A DNA stretch of 64,000 bases from assembly GCF_011634775.1 (NCBI RefSeq), contig NZ_JAALXT010000003.1, positions 186,001 to 250,000 on the forward strand. Reading direction: 5' to 3'. The position numbers and the translations under genes are program-made. Positions 46,390-55,550 of the stretch are shown here, one piece after another (position 1 is the stretch's first letter; each line of letters opens with the position of its first letter). The DNA is from Thalassoroseus pseudoceratinae. GTDB taxonomy: Bacteria > Planctomycetota > Planctomycetia > Planctomycetales > Planctomycetaceae. The notes below the pieces were generated by a model. It did no database searches. It worked only from the letters and a program-made list of their open reading frames with translations, and was not told the DNA's origin.

Positions 46390-47631
46390 ATGAACGGCGG
46401 CGGTTTGAGCCGAACTTGGCACTTGGCACGTAAAGACTTGCTACTGCAAGCCCGTGATCGCAAAGCTATGCTGATCATGTTGGCAATGCCGTTGGTCTTT
46501 ATTGCGATCATTGGGTTTTCGGTCGGTGAGATGGCCGGTTGGCAGGGCGAGACCCAAGGGCTGAAGATCGCCGTCGTCAATGAATGTCGCGATGAACTCA
46601 GCGAGAAGGTGATTGCCGCTCTTACAAAACGTGACGGCGTGCGGATCGATCTGGTCGCTGACCGCAAAACCGCCGAAACACGTGTGCAACGCCAGCAGTC
46701 GGATGTTGGGTTGCTGATCGGTTCCAACTTTCGAGCGAAGTCCGACCAATTGCATTTGGGGGATGTGCTCGATCCTCGGTCTGGCCGGTTGTCAGCCGGG
46801 ATTCAGGCGTTCGACATGCAAGTGGTCCACAAGGATTCGCTGGTGAATGTGGGCGGGATCGCCGAGCAACTGATCTATGCGGAAACGATTCAAACGCTTG
46901 CGCCGCATGTGGCGGCGAAGAATCAATTCACGAAGCAGATGCTCCAAGATGCCCGTGAAAACGATCGGCAACAAGTCGCTGACACGGCCGCAGAATCACC
47001 TCCGGTCGGTGGAGCGAAGTTGACGTATCAGCAACTCGTGCCGGCGTATACGGTTTTGTTTGTGTTCTTTCTGATCACGATTATGGCACGTTCGTTTCTC
47101 AGCGAACGTGAACAAGGAACACTCAGGCGATTGCGTCTTGCACCGTTGCGTCCTTATCAACTTTTGATCGGCAAAACGCTTCCATTCTTTTTGCTGTCAT
47201 TAGTGCAAACCGGACTGCTGTTTTTTGCCGGTCATTGGTTGTTCGGCATGGAACTCGGTGGCCGACCCTGGTTGCTTGTGCCAACGGTCTTGATGACCTC
47301 TCTCACAGCGACCGCGTTGGGACTGATGACTGCCACGCTCGTACGGACGGATTCGCAAGTTTCGGCGTACGCAATCTTCATGTTGCTGACGATGGGGGCA
47401 ATTAGCGGTTGCCTGATGCCTCGCGAGTTGCTGCCAACCGCGATGCAGAAAGCCAGCCTGATTACTCCGCATGCCTGGGCTTTGATCGCCTTCGAAGAAA
47501 TCCTTCAGAACCAGATTCCGAATTTGGAACAAATCGTGATCTGTTGGTCGGCATTGGGACTATTCTCTGTCCTGTTTTTTAGCATTGGATGTCAGCGGTT
47601 TGCCACGGTCGACCAACCTGCGATCGCTTGA
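46390..47631 (+). CDS. ABC-2 type transporter permease
   Basis: The protein has 413 residues from ATG 46390, chosen for GAGG six bases ahead; ATG 46378 and GTG 46297 are in frame. One helix lies near the N-terminus (AMLIMLAMPLVFIAIIGFSV), followed by a periplasmic domain of about 190 residues and then five hydrophobic segments (LVPAYTVLFVFFLITIMARS onward, with the family loop LSEREQGTLRRLRLAPLRPY). This is the ABC-2 permease topology with an extracytoplasmic insert. The ATPase subunit is not beside it and must be encoded elsewhere. The pqiA-like gene begins 77 bases later on the same strand. Confidence 0.9.
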   Translation: MNGGGLSRTWHLARKDLLLQARDRKAMLIMLAMPLVFIAIIGFSVGEMAGWQGETQGLKIAVVNECRDELSEKVIAALTKRDGVRIDLVADRKTAETRVQRQQSDVGLLIGSNFRAKSDQLHLGDVLDPRSGRLSAGIQAFDMQVVHKDSLVNVGGIAEQLIYAETIQTLAPHVAAKNQFTKQMLQDARENDRQQVADTAAESPPVGGAKLTYQQLVPAYTVLFVFFLITIMARSFLSEREQGTLRRLRLAPLRPYQLLIGKTLPFFLLSLVQTGLLFFAGHWLFGMELGGRPWLLVPTVLMTSLTATALGLMTATLVRTDSQVSAYAIFMLLTMGAISGCLMPRELLPTAMQKASLITPHAWALIAFEEILQNQIPNLEQIVICWSALGLFSVLFFSIGCQRFATVDQPAIA

Positions 47632-47708
47632 GTTCTGCAATTCGGCCCAATCCGGCGGACGGATGATCTTCAGTTGCAGACGGCCTCCTCTTGCGACATG
47701 CTGGAATC

Positions 47709-48323
47709 ATGACCGATTTATTGGGGGCATGCCGTCGTTGCGGCACCGTACAGAACCTGCCTGTACTCTCGACGAATGAAATCGCAGCCTGCGTCTGTTG
47801 TGGAACCATATTCCCAACAGCTGAGGATCGGGAACGGTCCGTGCGTCGCACCGCCGCCGCCGCGCTCGGATCATTCTTTTTGTTTTGGCCCGCGATCTTG
47901 CTGCCGATCTTGAAAGTCGAACAATTTGGACATCAGTCCTCAGCAAGTATTCTTTCCGGAACGTTGGAAATGCTTCGTGACGGGGAGTGGTTTGTCGGCA
48001 GTGTGATCTTGCTGTTTTCCGTGGTCTTCCCATTGGTCAAATTAGTGTTGTTACTAGAGCTGTGTTGGCTTGAACTACTTCATGCCCGGCACCGGCGCAT
48101 TGTGTATTGGATAGTCGAGCACATTGGACGGTGGAGTATGCTCGATGTGATGCTTCTGGCTCTATTGGTGATGTTGGTCAAAGTTGGCGATTTAGTCGAC
48201 TTCCAAATTGGACCAGCGTCGGTGGCATTTGTCTTATGTGTGATGATGAGCATGGTGGCGTCTTTGTCGTTTGATCCGCATTCGATTTGGGCTCCGCAAG
48301 AGTCGCGGAGTTCTGCATCATGA
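47709..48323 (+). CDS. pqiA: PqiA-like membrane protein
   Basis: The product has 204 residues from ATG 47709; a TTG at 47691 is in frame but less suited. An N-terminal zinc-ribbon-like part has paired cysteines in ACRRCGT and CVCCGTIFP. Four hydrophobic segments follow, beginning ALGSFFLFWPAILLPILKVE. The region LPILKVEQFGHQSSASILSG matches the PqiA domain, which occurs twice in E. coli PqiA but once here. PqiA is the inner-membrane part of the PqiABC lipid-transport system, whose partner PqiB carries MCE domains. The stop overlaps the start of the MCE gene as ATGA. Confidence 0.88.
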   Translation: MTDLLGACRRCGTVQNLPVLSTNEIAACVCCGTIFPTAEDRERSVRRTAAAALGSFFLFWPAILLPILKVEQFGHQSSASILSGTLEMLRDGEWFVGSVILLFSVVFPLVKLVLLLELCWLELLHARHRRIVYWIVEHIGRWSMLDVMLLALLVMLVKVGDLVDFQIGPASVAFVLCVMMSMVASLSFDPHSIWAPQESRSSAS

Positions 48324-50113
48324 ATCCATCGAACTCCGATCTTCCAACCGCCGACCGCCGAGTGCGGTCTCGGAATAACGTCGGGACGCGTTTGTGGTGG
48401 GTGACGTTTCTGTGTCTGGCGGTTGCCATCGGGATCACGTTGATAACCTTGAAACCGGGCGGACCGCAGATCACGATTTCGTTCGAGCAAGGTCATGGCT
48501 TGGTGATTGGTGACGCCGTGCGTTTTCGGGGCGTTGATGTGGGGGCAGTCACGGGAATGACGCTCGCAAACGATTCCGAAACCATCGAGGTTCATGTTCA
48601 ACTGACACCGGAAGCGGAAGCGATTGCTCGGGAAGGAACACAATTTTGGATCGAACGGCCCGAACTGAGTCTTTCCCGTCTCCGCGGGATCGATACGGTG
48701 GTCGGGGCGAAGTACATCGGAGTGGCTCCTGGTCCGGACGACGGTGCAAAACGGTTGGAGTTCGTCGGCAGAGAGACGATGCCACGGCTTCCAGTAGGGC
48801 GATCGGTCGAGGTCACGATTACGTTTCCCGATGGAAACGGTTTGGTTGTCGGGGATGTTGTTAAGCATCGTGGCATTGTCATCGGTGAAGTGACGGCTGT
48901 CTCGCTGGTCGAAGACTTCGACGGGGTGCAAGTTACCGCGAGATTGGTGGGGTCGGCGACCGAAATTGCTTGTCAGGGCAGTCAATTCTGGATCGAACGG
49001 CCGCGGGTCAGTGTCACCGAAGTTCGTGGATTGGACACACTCGTTCGTGGCAAATACATCGCCGTGCGTCCCGGTAAAGGCACCAACGAGCATTGCACAG
49101 AATTCGTTGGTTTGGATGCTGCGCCGCCGGGGGATCTGTCGCCGGGCGGATTGGAAGTCGTGTTGGAAGGCCCAAAGCGTGCCGGTTTAGAACCGGGGGC
49201 GCCCGTGAGTTACCGAGGTGGCAAGATTGGTCATGTCATTTCCTCGGGACTAGCCGTCGATGCGGCCACCGTGGAAGTTCGGATATTCATTGAACCCGAC
49301 TATCGGCAACTCGTCCGATCAAACACACGGTTTTGGAGCAACAGCGGATTCAATTTCAACATCGGTTTTACCGGTGTCGAATTCAACGCGGAAACGCTCT
49401 CAACGATAGCTGCCGGAGGAGTCTCTCTGGCCACACCGGATCAACCGGGGCCACCCGCTGCGACGGGGCATCGATTTGCACTGGAAGCCGAACCGCAGCA
49501 AGCATGGCTCCAGTGGCAGCCTCGGATTCCGGTCGGCGGTTCGCTATTGCCCGATGGTGCCATTCTTCCCACACCGCTACGTGCGAGTCTCCGGTGGGAC
49601 GATGGAATCATCATCAGTTGGACGCAGCGAAGAACCGGTTGGCTGTTGCCATTATCCGATGGCACTTGTCTCGGTCCGAGAGATTTGCTCGCCCCCGCTG
49701 AAGGCAGTGAAGTCGACACCGTTCTTGAGGCGAACGGTGTCGAGGTGCCGGTTGGAACACTCCAAGTTGCCAAGGGAGATTCACTCGCGGTTTGCACGGA
49801 ACCTGATTTTCTAGGGGAGCAGGTCGACCGTCTCTGGCCGATTGACCGAATGAGAGTTCCGGCAGCTCCCGAAGAATGCGTTCTAGTGGCCGACGCTCAA
49901 GCGAACAAGCTGCTTGTGGCGGCCGTCCGCATGAGCAAGTCAGACGAAGGTTGGAAACTCGATTCCTCATTGCCAATTACGTCGGAATGGCACGGAGGCT
50001 GTGTTCTGTCACGGAAGGACGGCAACCTGATCGGTCTAGTCTTGGTCTCGGACGAAACCGCCCGCATTGTTCCGCTGACCGAACGCATCGTGAACCGCTC
50101 TCACGAGCCGTAG
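48320..50113 (+). CDS. pqiB: PqiB-like protein with three MCE domains and an unusual C-terminal domain
   Basis: The start ATG 48320 overlaps the pqiA stop, with GGAG 12 bases ahead. The product has 597 residues. A membrane anchor lies at about 20-40 (LWWVTFLCLAVAIGITLITL). Three MCE domains follow: about 48-135 (GLVIGDAVRFRGVDVGAVTG), about 160-255 (GLVVGDVVKHRGIVIGEVTA) and about 277-390 (LEPGAPVSYRGGKIGHVISS). Such proteins form hexameric rings or tubes that conduct lipids between membranes. E. coli PqiB ends in a coiled coil, but residues about 390-597 here look beta-rich, with GWLLPLSDGTCLGPRDLLAP and WHGGCVLSRKDGNLIGLVLV, similar in pattern to an inactive trypsin-like barrel. No pqiC gene follows. 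Confidence 0.9.
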   Translation: MNPSNSDLPTADRRVRSRNNVGTRLWWVTFLCLAVAIGITLITLKPGGPQITISFEQGHGLVIGDAVRFRGVDVGAVTGMTLANDSETIEVHVQLTPEAEAIAREGTQFWIERPELSLSRLRGIDTVVGAKYIGVAPGPDDGAKRLEFVGRETMPRLPVGRSVEVTITFPDGNGLVVGDVVKHRGIVIGEVTAVSLVEDFDGVQVTARLVGSATEIACQGSQFWIERPRVSVTEVRGLDTLVRGKYIAVRPGKGTNEHCTEFVGLDAAPPGDLSPGGLEVVLEGPKRAGLEPGAPVSYRGGKIGHVISSGLAVDAATVEVRIFIEPDYRQLVRSNTRFWSNSGFNFNIGFTGVEFNAETLSTIAAGGVSLATPDQPGPPAATGHRFALEAEPQQAWLQWQPRIPVGGSLLPDGAILPTPLRASLRWDDGIIISWTQRRTGWLLPLSDGTCLGPRDLLAPAEGSEVDTVLEANGVEVPVGTLQVAKGDSLAVCTEPDFLGEQVDRLWPIDRMRVPAAPEECVLVADAQANKLLVAAVRMSKSDEGWKLDSSLPITSEWHGGCVLSRKDGNLIGLVLVSDETARIVPLTERIVNRSHEP

Positions 50114-50136
50114 GCGATCGAAAACTCTCAGGCAAC

Positions 50137-51033
50137 CTACTGCGGAAGCATGTGGGAGTGATCAATCAAGCTGACCATCTGGCGAACACGTTCGATCCGA
50201 ATCTCAAAATCCTTGCCTGTGTAGCGTGCGGGGTCGGCGAGGAATTTTGTTTGGTTCTCTTCGGAAGACAACATATAGAAGCGGTCTTGGTAGAACGCAC
50301 CGAATTGAATATCCCCTTGAACGGCTTCACGGTTTTCGTGCAACTCAATGGGATCGCAACCGAAGTAACCCGGTACGAAGTCCATTGGCGATTTGCGAAA
50401 TTTCCGTAATGCGGCTTGGGTCTGGAACTGGTAGGTCAAGCCGGCATGTTCGGCAACGAATTTCTCGCTTCCTTCGACCCAATCTTGCGTTTCGGCCAAC
50501 GTAACCGGACAGTAACCAGCCAAACCGAGACTGTCATCGACGGTGAGAATCAGCGGTTTGTTTTTGCTTTTCTTCGTGCTGGACTTGCTCTCCGCCAAGA
50601 CCTTGGGAGCAAACTGTTTCGCAACGGAGTCGATTCGCTGCACGTAAGTTGATTCGCTAGACATCCCTTCGTGCAACGAAAGTTTGTCGCCACCGGGAGT
50701 GAGGAACAAATCACTGGGCAGACGCTCCACACCAAGGGCTTTCGCGAATGCTCGATGGTGATCGACGTCAATTTTGACACCAATGACAGCATTTTGCAGT
50801 CGTGAGCGGACCTCTTCCGTGTTCAGAACCGTCCGTTCCATCGATTGGCAGGGTTGGCACCATTCCGCATGAAAGTGCAGCAACATGGGTTTGCCGGAAG
50901 ACTTCGCTTCCGCCAACGCTTTCTCGAAATCATGCTGCCAATATTCTGCCGCGTCGCTACGATCAATTTGCCAAGTCGCGTGAAAACAACCAAGAAGGAC
51001 TGCAACCAGTCCGATACGCTCCATCCGCGTCAT
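50137..51033 (-). CDS. Exported thioredoxin-fold protein with C-terminal YHS-like domain
   Basis: The product has 298 residues (or 295 from the ATG at 51024). A signal-like leader ends near RSDAAEYWQ. A thioredoxin domain at about 30-145 has the redox motif C59-Q-P-C62 in HAEWCQPCQSM, a DsbD-C-terminal or thiol-disulfide type sequence, plus the cis-proline region GVERLPSDLFLT. Residues about 160-290 resemble two YHS-like segments (GLAGYCPVTLAE and AFYQDRFYMLSSEENQTKFL) with a conserved Cys. YHS domains bind metals or small ligands. The combination suggests a periplasmic redox protein for a metal or cysteine partner; the partner is unknown. Confidence 0.87.
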   Translation of the reverse strand: MTRMERIGLVAVLLGCFHATWQIDRSDAAEYWQHDFEKALAEAKSSGKPMLLHFHAEWCQPCQSMERTVLNTEEVRSRLQNAVIGVKIDVDHHRAFAKALGVERLPSDLFLTPGGDKLSLHEGMSSESTYVQRIDSVAKQFAPKVLAESKSSTKKSKNKPLILTVDDSLGLAGYCPVTLAETQDWVEGSEKFVAEHAGLTYQFQTQAALRKFRKSPMDFVPGYFGCDPIELHENREAVQGDIQFGAFYQDRFYMLSSEENQTKFLADPARYTGKDFEIRIERVRQMVSLIDHSHMLPQ

Positions 51034-51220
51034 TCGTAAATTCCTTTTGAGGGAGTCAGGCAGGTGGCGCTTCTGTGCCTTTTGGAGGGATTTAGAGGTA
51101 GGTCAGTCAATCCACCCCGCTGAGTGAGCGAGATTCTGGGGCAGTTGTATCGGTTTTTCAAGCCTGGATTCAAAATGTCTTCATGGAAAATACAGAATCG
51201 CCTACGTGCAATTGCCTAAA

Positions 51221-54200
51221 TCACGTGATTGAGATGACTTGCGAAGGCTCCGTAAACACGAGCCGATTGGCAATTGCAGATGGATTTAAGTGGTACATTT
51301 TCGAAATCGCATCGCGATAAGCGAGCTGCTGTGGTTCGTAGTGTTTTACTAGATTGTCTATGTTCTCCACACTTCCTTTCGCGAGGCGGTCCGTTTTGAA
51401 GTCGATGATGTCGGCGGCCACGACTTCCGTTCCATTGCGGAAAAGCACGAGACGGTCGATCTGACCGCTCACCAGTCGATCTTCCAAACGGACCGCGAGT
51501 GGGAATTCCGTTCGGACGATTGCAGCGTTCGGTGTGATTCGCGTGGCGATTTCGGCTGGCCAGATGTCTTCGGCGTTCGTGTACTCCTCACGAGAAAGAA
51601 GACGGGCAATTCGCGGAACCGCGATAGCCGTTTGAAATGCTGCCAACTCGGTTTCCCAATCCATGTCTTCCCGCGAAACCCGCATTGCAATGCGACGCAA
51701 TCGTGCAAGGTCCGGCATTCCGGTGAGCCAATGGATCTGCTCAAACCACAAATGCCAAAGCCGCCCGCGTGTGGCTCCCGAACTTTGGGGGGAGTTGAAG
51801 TCCACATCGAACAATTGATCGGAATGGTCATCGAGTTGCGATGGACGCTCACGCGGAAGATGACGCTGACGAGACGTGGACGATTGCAACCGAATCGAAA
51901 AGTCCTCGGGTTGGGGTGATGAGGAAGACGGCGAATCCTCGATCGAATCATCGGCCCACTCGGGATCGCCGTGCTCCCAGAGAACCGTTTCAGTCGGGCA
52001 CGTTGGAGAACCGTCCGTCAACGCGGACCGAAGCAAACCGGCGAAGGTCGCATGCAAGCTGCGGGCTTTCTCGTCGGGTCGCACGATCATGTGCAACGCA
52101 TGCACCGCACGAGTCATCGCCACGTACAACAGACACAGCGATTCATTGACCGCAGCGGTTTCCCAATCCTGCACCATCGTTTCGAAACGCGGTGGCAAGA
52201 TCGCTTGCACCTCCGTCGCGGGATACGGGCTCACGATGTCAATCGGCGCAATGGCCGACTCGCGACCGACCATGATTGCCGGTCGCTGTGGAATAATCTT
52301 CGAATCCAACTCCGGCAAAACCACGATGTCGAACTGCAAGCCCTTGGATTGATGCACGTTCATCACCCGCACTTTCGCAGCTGTCGGGTCTTCGACTTTC
52401 GTGGCATCCACTGTTCGCAAGAAGTCTTCCGTTTGCTCTGTCGCTTGCGATTCGTAACCGTAGGCCAACTCGACGAGTTGCATCAGGCGGCGAAGATCCC
52501 GTTCATCGCAAAATGGTGCGAGTTGCTGGGCGAAACCGTAGATCGTGGGTCCGTAGCCGCGTTCCAACAGCGACGTTCGGACTTCCAATGACAGAGTTTT
52601 GGCGGTCTCGTCGTTTGTCCAATCCGTGAATGAAAGCAGTTTTCCCCAAGGAGATTCGGCAACGTGGAACCTTGCGATCGTATCTCCCGGGTGATCGGCA
52701 ATCGTCAGCAGTGAAAGCACTAAAGTGACCGCAGGGGAATCGACCAGGGGATTCCCACCTTCTTCACTGGCAACAATTTCATGATGCTGACGGAGTTCGT
52801 AGATCAATCGCCCGACGGCCGCGTTCGTGCGAGCCAAGACCCCGATCGTGTGTTGCGGGTGAGCTCGATGAAGTTCCGCGACTTGAGCCGCTGCGTACCG
52901 CAACGTCTCCTGGGATTGATCACCCCCCTCCTCGACTGCCGATGCGGTTTGCAAGGTGACATAACCGGGGAAATCGCGTGCGGTGCTATGCGATTGGAAT
53001 CGCTCCGACCACACGTGGGCCACATCGGGGTATTTCCCGCCGATGATCTCGTTTTTCGCCAGCGTCTCAAACGTTGCGTTGACGGCGTCGATGACAACTT
53101 GACTCGAACGGAAGCTGCGGTCGAGTGGAATCGTCTCAATTCCTTCGATGTCGCTGCCTACGTGATCCAGCAATTCCGAGACCCCGCCCCGCCAACCGTA
53201 AATTGCTTGCTTCACGTCGCCGACGCAGAACAGGGAACGTTGTGGATCACTCGAAGCATTCTCGGCGAACGGGCGAACCACCGCCCATTGAGCCAGCGAT
53301 GTATCCTGAAATTCGTCCAACAGCATCTGACAGACCGGCATGTCCATCCGGTACGCCATTTCGGTTTCGTCGAGCCGAGTCGCGGTGTCGGCTAGTAGTC
53401 TGGTGACATCTTCAAATCGCAATCCGCGCCGGTCGAACTTGAGCCGGGAGTATGCCGTGTGGAAACGGTCCAGTAGTTTCCAAGTTGCCTCCGCCTGATT
53501 GGCGAGTCTCGACAAAATAACGGCTTGGGCGTGTTCGATCAGTGGCCTGTAGATTTCGACGAGATTCTCGGGGATATCCTTTCGATAAAACTGCGACTCC
53601 CCGGCAGCTAACTTACTTGCTAATCCCTTGCTGAGAAACGAAGGCCAATCCTCTTCGCGAGCAGAATCCAAATTGCTGCCACCGGCTTTGCGAAAACGCT
53701 TGTCGTCTGGCCAAGCAGCATCTTCCAACGCTTCTATTGCCGATTGCAGTTCCGCTTCCGACAGCGGTTTCCGACGCGGAATTTGGTTCCATGTCGCCGG
53801 TATGTCGGCCGATGACGGATCGCTCCCGCGAGTTTCTCGATAGATTTCGTAGGCGTCCGAGATCGCTCGCAACAACTGATTATTGACGGAACTCGCGACA
53901 TTCCCCTTGCCCAACAGACGCAACAACGCCACGGATTCGGCCACGGTTCCTTCAGTCAACACCTCTTGCACGGCAAGATCGCGGAGGATTTGATCCTGAA
54001 CTTCTTCAAGAATTGACCAACCCGGTTGCAGCCCCAAATCCAAGCCGAAACTTCCGGCGATTTGGATGAAGAAACTATCGAGCGTGCCGATTCGCAATCG
54101 GTGGAGTTGGTCGATTACACGTCGCAACATCCCGACGCAATTGTGGAGTTCGTATTCCTCCTCGTCGAGTTGGAGTCGAAGCTGCGTCTCGAGATCGGCC

Positions 54201-54424
54201 CAAGCATCTGAGTCGAGCGAGGCGTCCGCGAGTCGCAACAGCACACGGTCAAGGATTTCTCCGGCGGCTTTGCGGGCGAAAGTGGCGGCCAGCACGTGAT
54301 CCGGTCGCTCGCCTGCAACAAGCAGGGCCAAAAACCGGTGAGCCAGTTGGTATGTCTTCCCCGTGCCGGCAGACGCGCGGATCAACGTATTCGGGAATGA
54401 CCGAGAAATTTCACACGAGACCAT
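51221..54424 (-). CDS. addA: AddA-type UvrD/Rep helicase-nuclease
   Basis: The product is 1067 residues from ATG 54424; TTG 54463 also opens the frame. The superfamily 1A helicase motifs are complete: Walker A ASAGTGKT (17-24), DEFQDT, VGDVKQAIYGWRG, NVHQSKGLQFDIVVLPEL and LLYVAMTRAVHAL. The C-terminus holds a RecB-type nuclease: GQIDRLVLF, DIIDFKTDR and QQLAYRDAI. This is the AddA architecture used with AddB to process double-strand DNA ends for recombination. No addB gene is beside it; upstream is a divergent sigma factor. A single-gene RecB-like nuclease is therefore an alternative name. Confidence 0.92.
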   Translation of the reverse strand: MVSCEISRSFPNTLIRASAGTGKTYQLAHRFLALLVAGERPDHVLAATFARKAAGEILDRVLLRLADASLDSDAWADLETQLRLQLDEEEYELHNCVGMLRRVIDQLHRLRIGTLDSFFIQIAGSFGLDLGLQPGWSILEEVQDQILRDLAVQEVLTEGTVAESVALLRLLGKGNVASSVNNQLLRAISDAYEIYRETRGSDPSSADIPATWNQIPRRKPLSEAELQSAIEALEDAAWPDDKRFRKAGGSNLDSAREEDWPSFLSKGLASKLAAGESQFYRKDIPENLVEIYRPLIEHAQAVILSRLANQAEATWKLLDRFHTAYSRLKFDRRGLRFEDVTRLLADTATRLDETEMAYRMDMPVCQMLLDEFQDTSLAQWAVVRPFAENASSDPQRSLFCVGDVKQAIYGWRGGVSELLDHVGSDIEGIETIPLDRSFRSSQVVIDAVNATFETLAKNEIIGGKYPDVAHVWSERFQSHSTARDFPGYVTLQTASAVEEGGDQSQETLRYAAAQVAELHRAHPQHTIGVLARTNAAVGRLIYELRQHHEIVASEEGGNPLVDSPAVTLVLSLLTIADHPGDTIARFHVAESPWGKLLSFTDWTNDETAKTLSLEVRTSLLERGYGPTIYGFAQQLAPFCDERDLRRLMQLVELAYGYESQATEQTEDFLRTVDATKVEDPTAAKVRVMNVHQSKGLQFDIVVLPELDSKIIPQRPAIMVGRESAIAPIDIVSPYPATEVQAILPPRFETMVQDWETAAVNESLCLLYVAMTRAVHALHMIVRPDEKARSLHATFAGLLRSALTDGSPTCPTETVLWEHGDPEWADDSIEDSPSSSSPQPEDFSIRLQSSTSRQRHLPRERPSQLDDHSDQLFDVDFNSPQSSGATRGRLWHLWFEQIHWLTGMPDLARLRRIAMRVSREDMDWETELAAFQTAIAVPRIARLLSREEYTNAEDIWPAEIATRITPNAAIVRTEFPLAVRLEDRLVSGQIDRLVLFRNGTEVVAADIIDFKTDRLAKGSVENIDNLVKHYEPQQLAYRDAISKMYHLNPSAIANRLVFTEPSQVISIT

Positions 54425-54792
54425 AACGTAACATACCGCTATTGTTGCAGGGGAAAACTTCAAAGGATGGCGTCTTGCGATCCATGCTGTCAGAACGCAA
54501 ATGAATTCAATTGCAGCCTATACGGCATGAGTATCGTGCTTGTGACACCTCCTGTAAACCATCACACTGGATGAGGGAACAGGTGTTTTGTGATTTTACA
54601 AATTTGAATGTCGGTTTTGGCACGTGGTTTGCACATTCAGTTGGGTGCAGCCAAGTTGGTCCGAATTGACACACTTTTTCGGAATTTCGACTGAAACGAT
54701 TGGAATTTTCGTCCAACAGACTCCTGCAAAATGGCGTAGGTGAGAGTGAGGCTGATTTCACCAGCCCGGAGTCAAAACCGCCAAGGTTCCTC
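54425..54792. other. Intergenic region between divergent addA and sigma factor genes
   Basis: The 368-base gap carries the promoters of both genes. A perfect TTGACA lies at 54666-54671, but no acceptable -10 box follows at 16-18 bases. The region 54560-54720 is relatively AT-rich and free of convincing small genes. Confidence 0.5.
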
Positions 54793-55473
54793 ATGTCCAG
54801 GCAACAAACGCTCAATCAACTGGATCTTTCGACACCTCCTTCACAAGACGGTGACCGCCGACGTTCCGTCGTGGATGCTCGTCTTGTTGACGATGCTCGT
54901 CGCGGAGATGCCGAGGCGTTCGGAGAATTGGTTCAACGGTACGAACGGCGGCTCATTCGTGTGATTCGTCGGTTCGTGTCCGACTGGGAAACCGCCCGCG
55001 ATTTGGCTCAGGAGACATTCCTGAAGACATACACGAAGTTGGATCAATTCGATCCATCACGGAGATTCGGTCCTTGGCTTTTTCGAGCCGGCGTCAATTT
55101 GGCGTTGGACCATCTCCGCAAGAAAAAACGCCGAATCCGATGGTCGTTGTTTAGCGAGGCGAATACGGAGCGAACTCCCGATCCGAGTTCCCCCGATCCT
55201 CGGCACGCCATGGAACTGAGCCAGGAAGTCCGTCAAGTCATTGACGAACTCCCGGAAAAGTACCGAGCCGTCTTGGTTTTGCGGGATTTGGAGAATTTTT
55301 CGACTTCGGACATCGCCGCGATATTGAATCGTAAAGAAGCCACGATACGCTGGCGGTTGTCGGAGGCACGGAGCCGATTTAAAGACCTGTGGGAGCAGCG
55401 AGTCGGCACGGATTTTCCGGACGGATCATTTTCCGACCACGATGAAGAAGACGCCGACGACGAATCCTTTTAA
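54793..55473 (+). CDS. ECF-type RNA polymerase sigma factor
   Basis: From ATG 54793 (AAGG ahead) the product has 226 residues; a TTG at 54700 also opens the frame but would add an unlikely leader. Sigma region 2 lies at about 35-105: LVQRYERRLIRVIRRFVSDW, ARDLAQETFLKTYTKLDQF and PWLFRAGVNLALDHLRKKKR. Region 4 at about 140-195 has IDELPEKYRAVLVLRDLENF, with the helix-turn-helix FSTSDIAAILNRKEATIRWR. The C-terminal tail is acidic (SFSDHDEEDADDESF). It directs RNA polymerase to a specific promoter set. The anti-sigma-like gene 77 bases downstream is its probable regulator. Confidence 0.93.
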   Translation: MSRQQTLNQLDLSTPPSQDGDRRRSVVDARLVDDARRGDAEAFGELVQRYERRLIRVIRRFVSDWETARDLAQETFLKTYTKLDQFDPSRRFGPWLFRAGVNLALDHLRKKKRRIRWSLFSEANTERTPDPSSPDPRHAMELSQEVRQVIDELPEKYRAVLVLRDLENFSTSDIAAILNRKEATIRWRLSEARSRFKDLWEQRVGTDFPDGSFSDHDEEDADDESF

Positions 55474-55550
55474 CGAATAAGATCATCTCGACGGGCACGA
55501 GGGCACTCTGGCCATTTGGCACCCCTTGTCCGTAGAGGAGTGAATTTAGC

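Noticed and set aside
48080-49093. 337-codon open frame opposite pqiA/pqiB
   Set aside because: It spans the end of one gene and the start of another on the opposite strand, both strongly supported by motifs and by ATGA coupling.
54666-54671. TTGACA as -35 box of the sigma-factor gene
   Set aside because: No acceptable -10 hexamer lies 16-18 bases downstream, so a promoter was not called.
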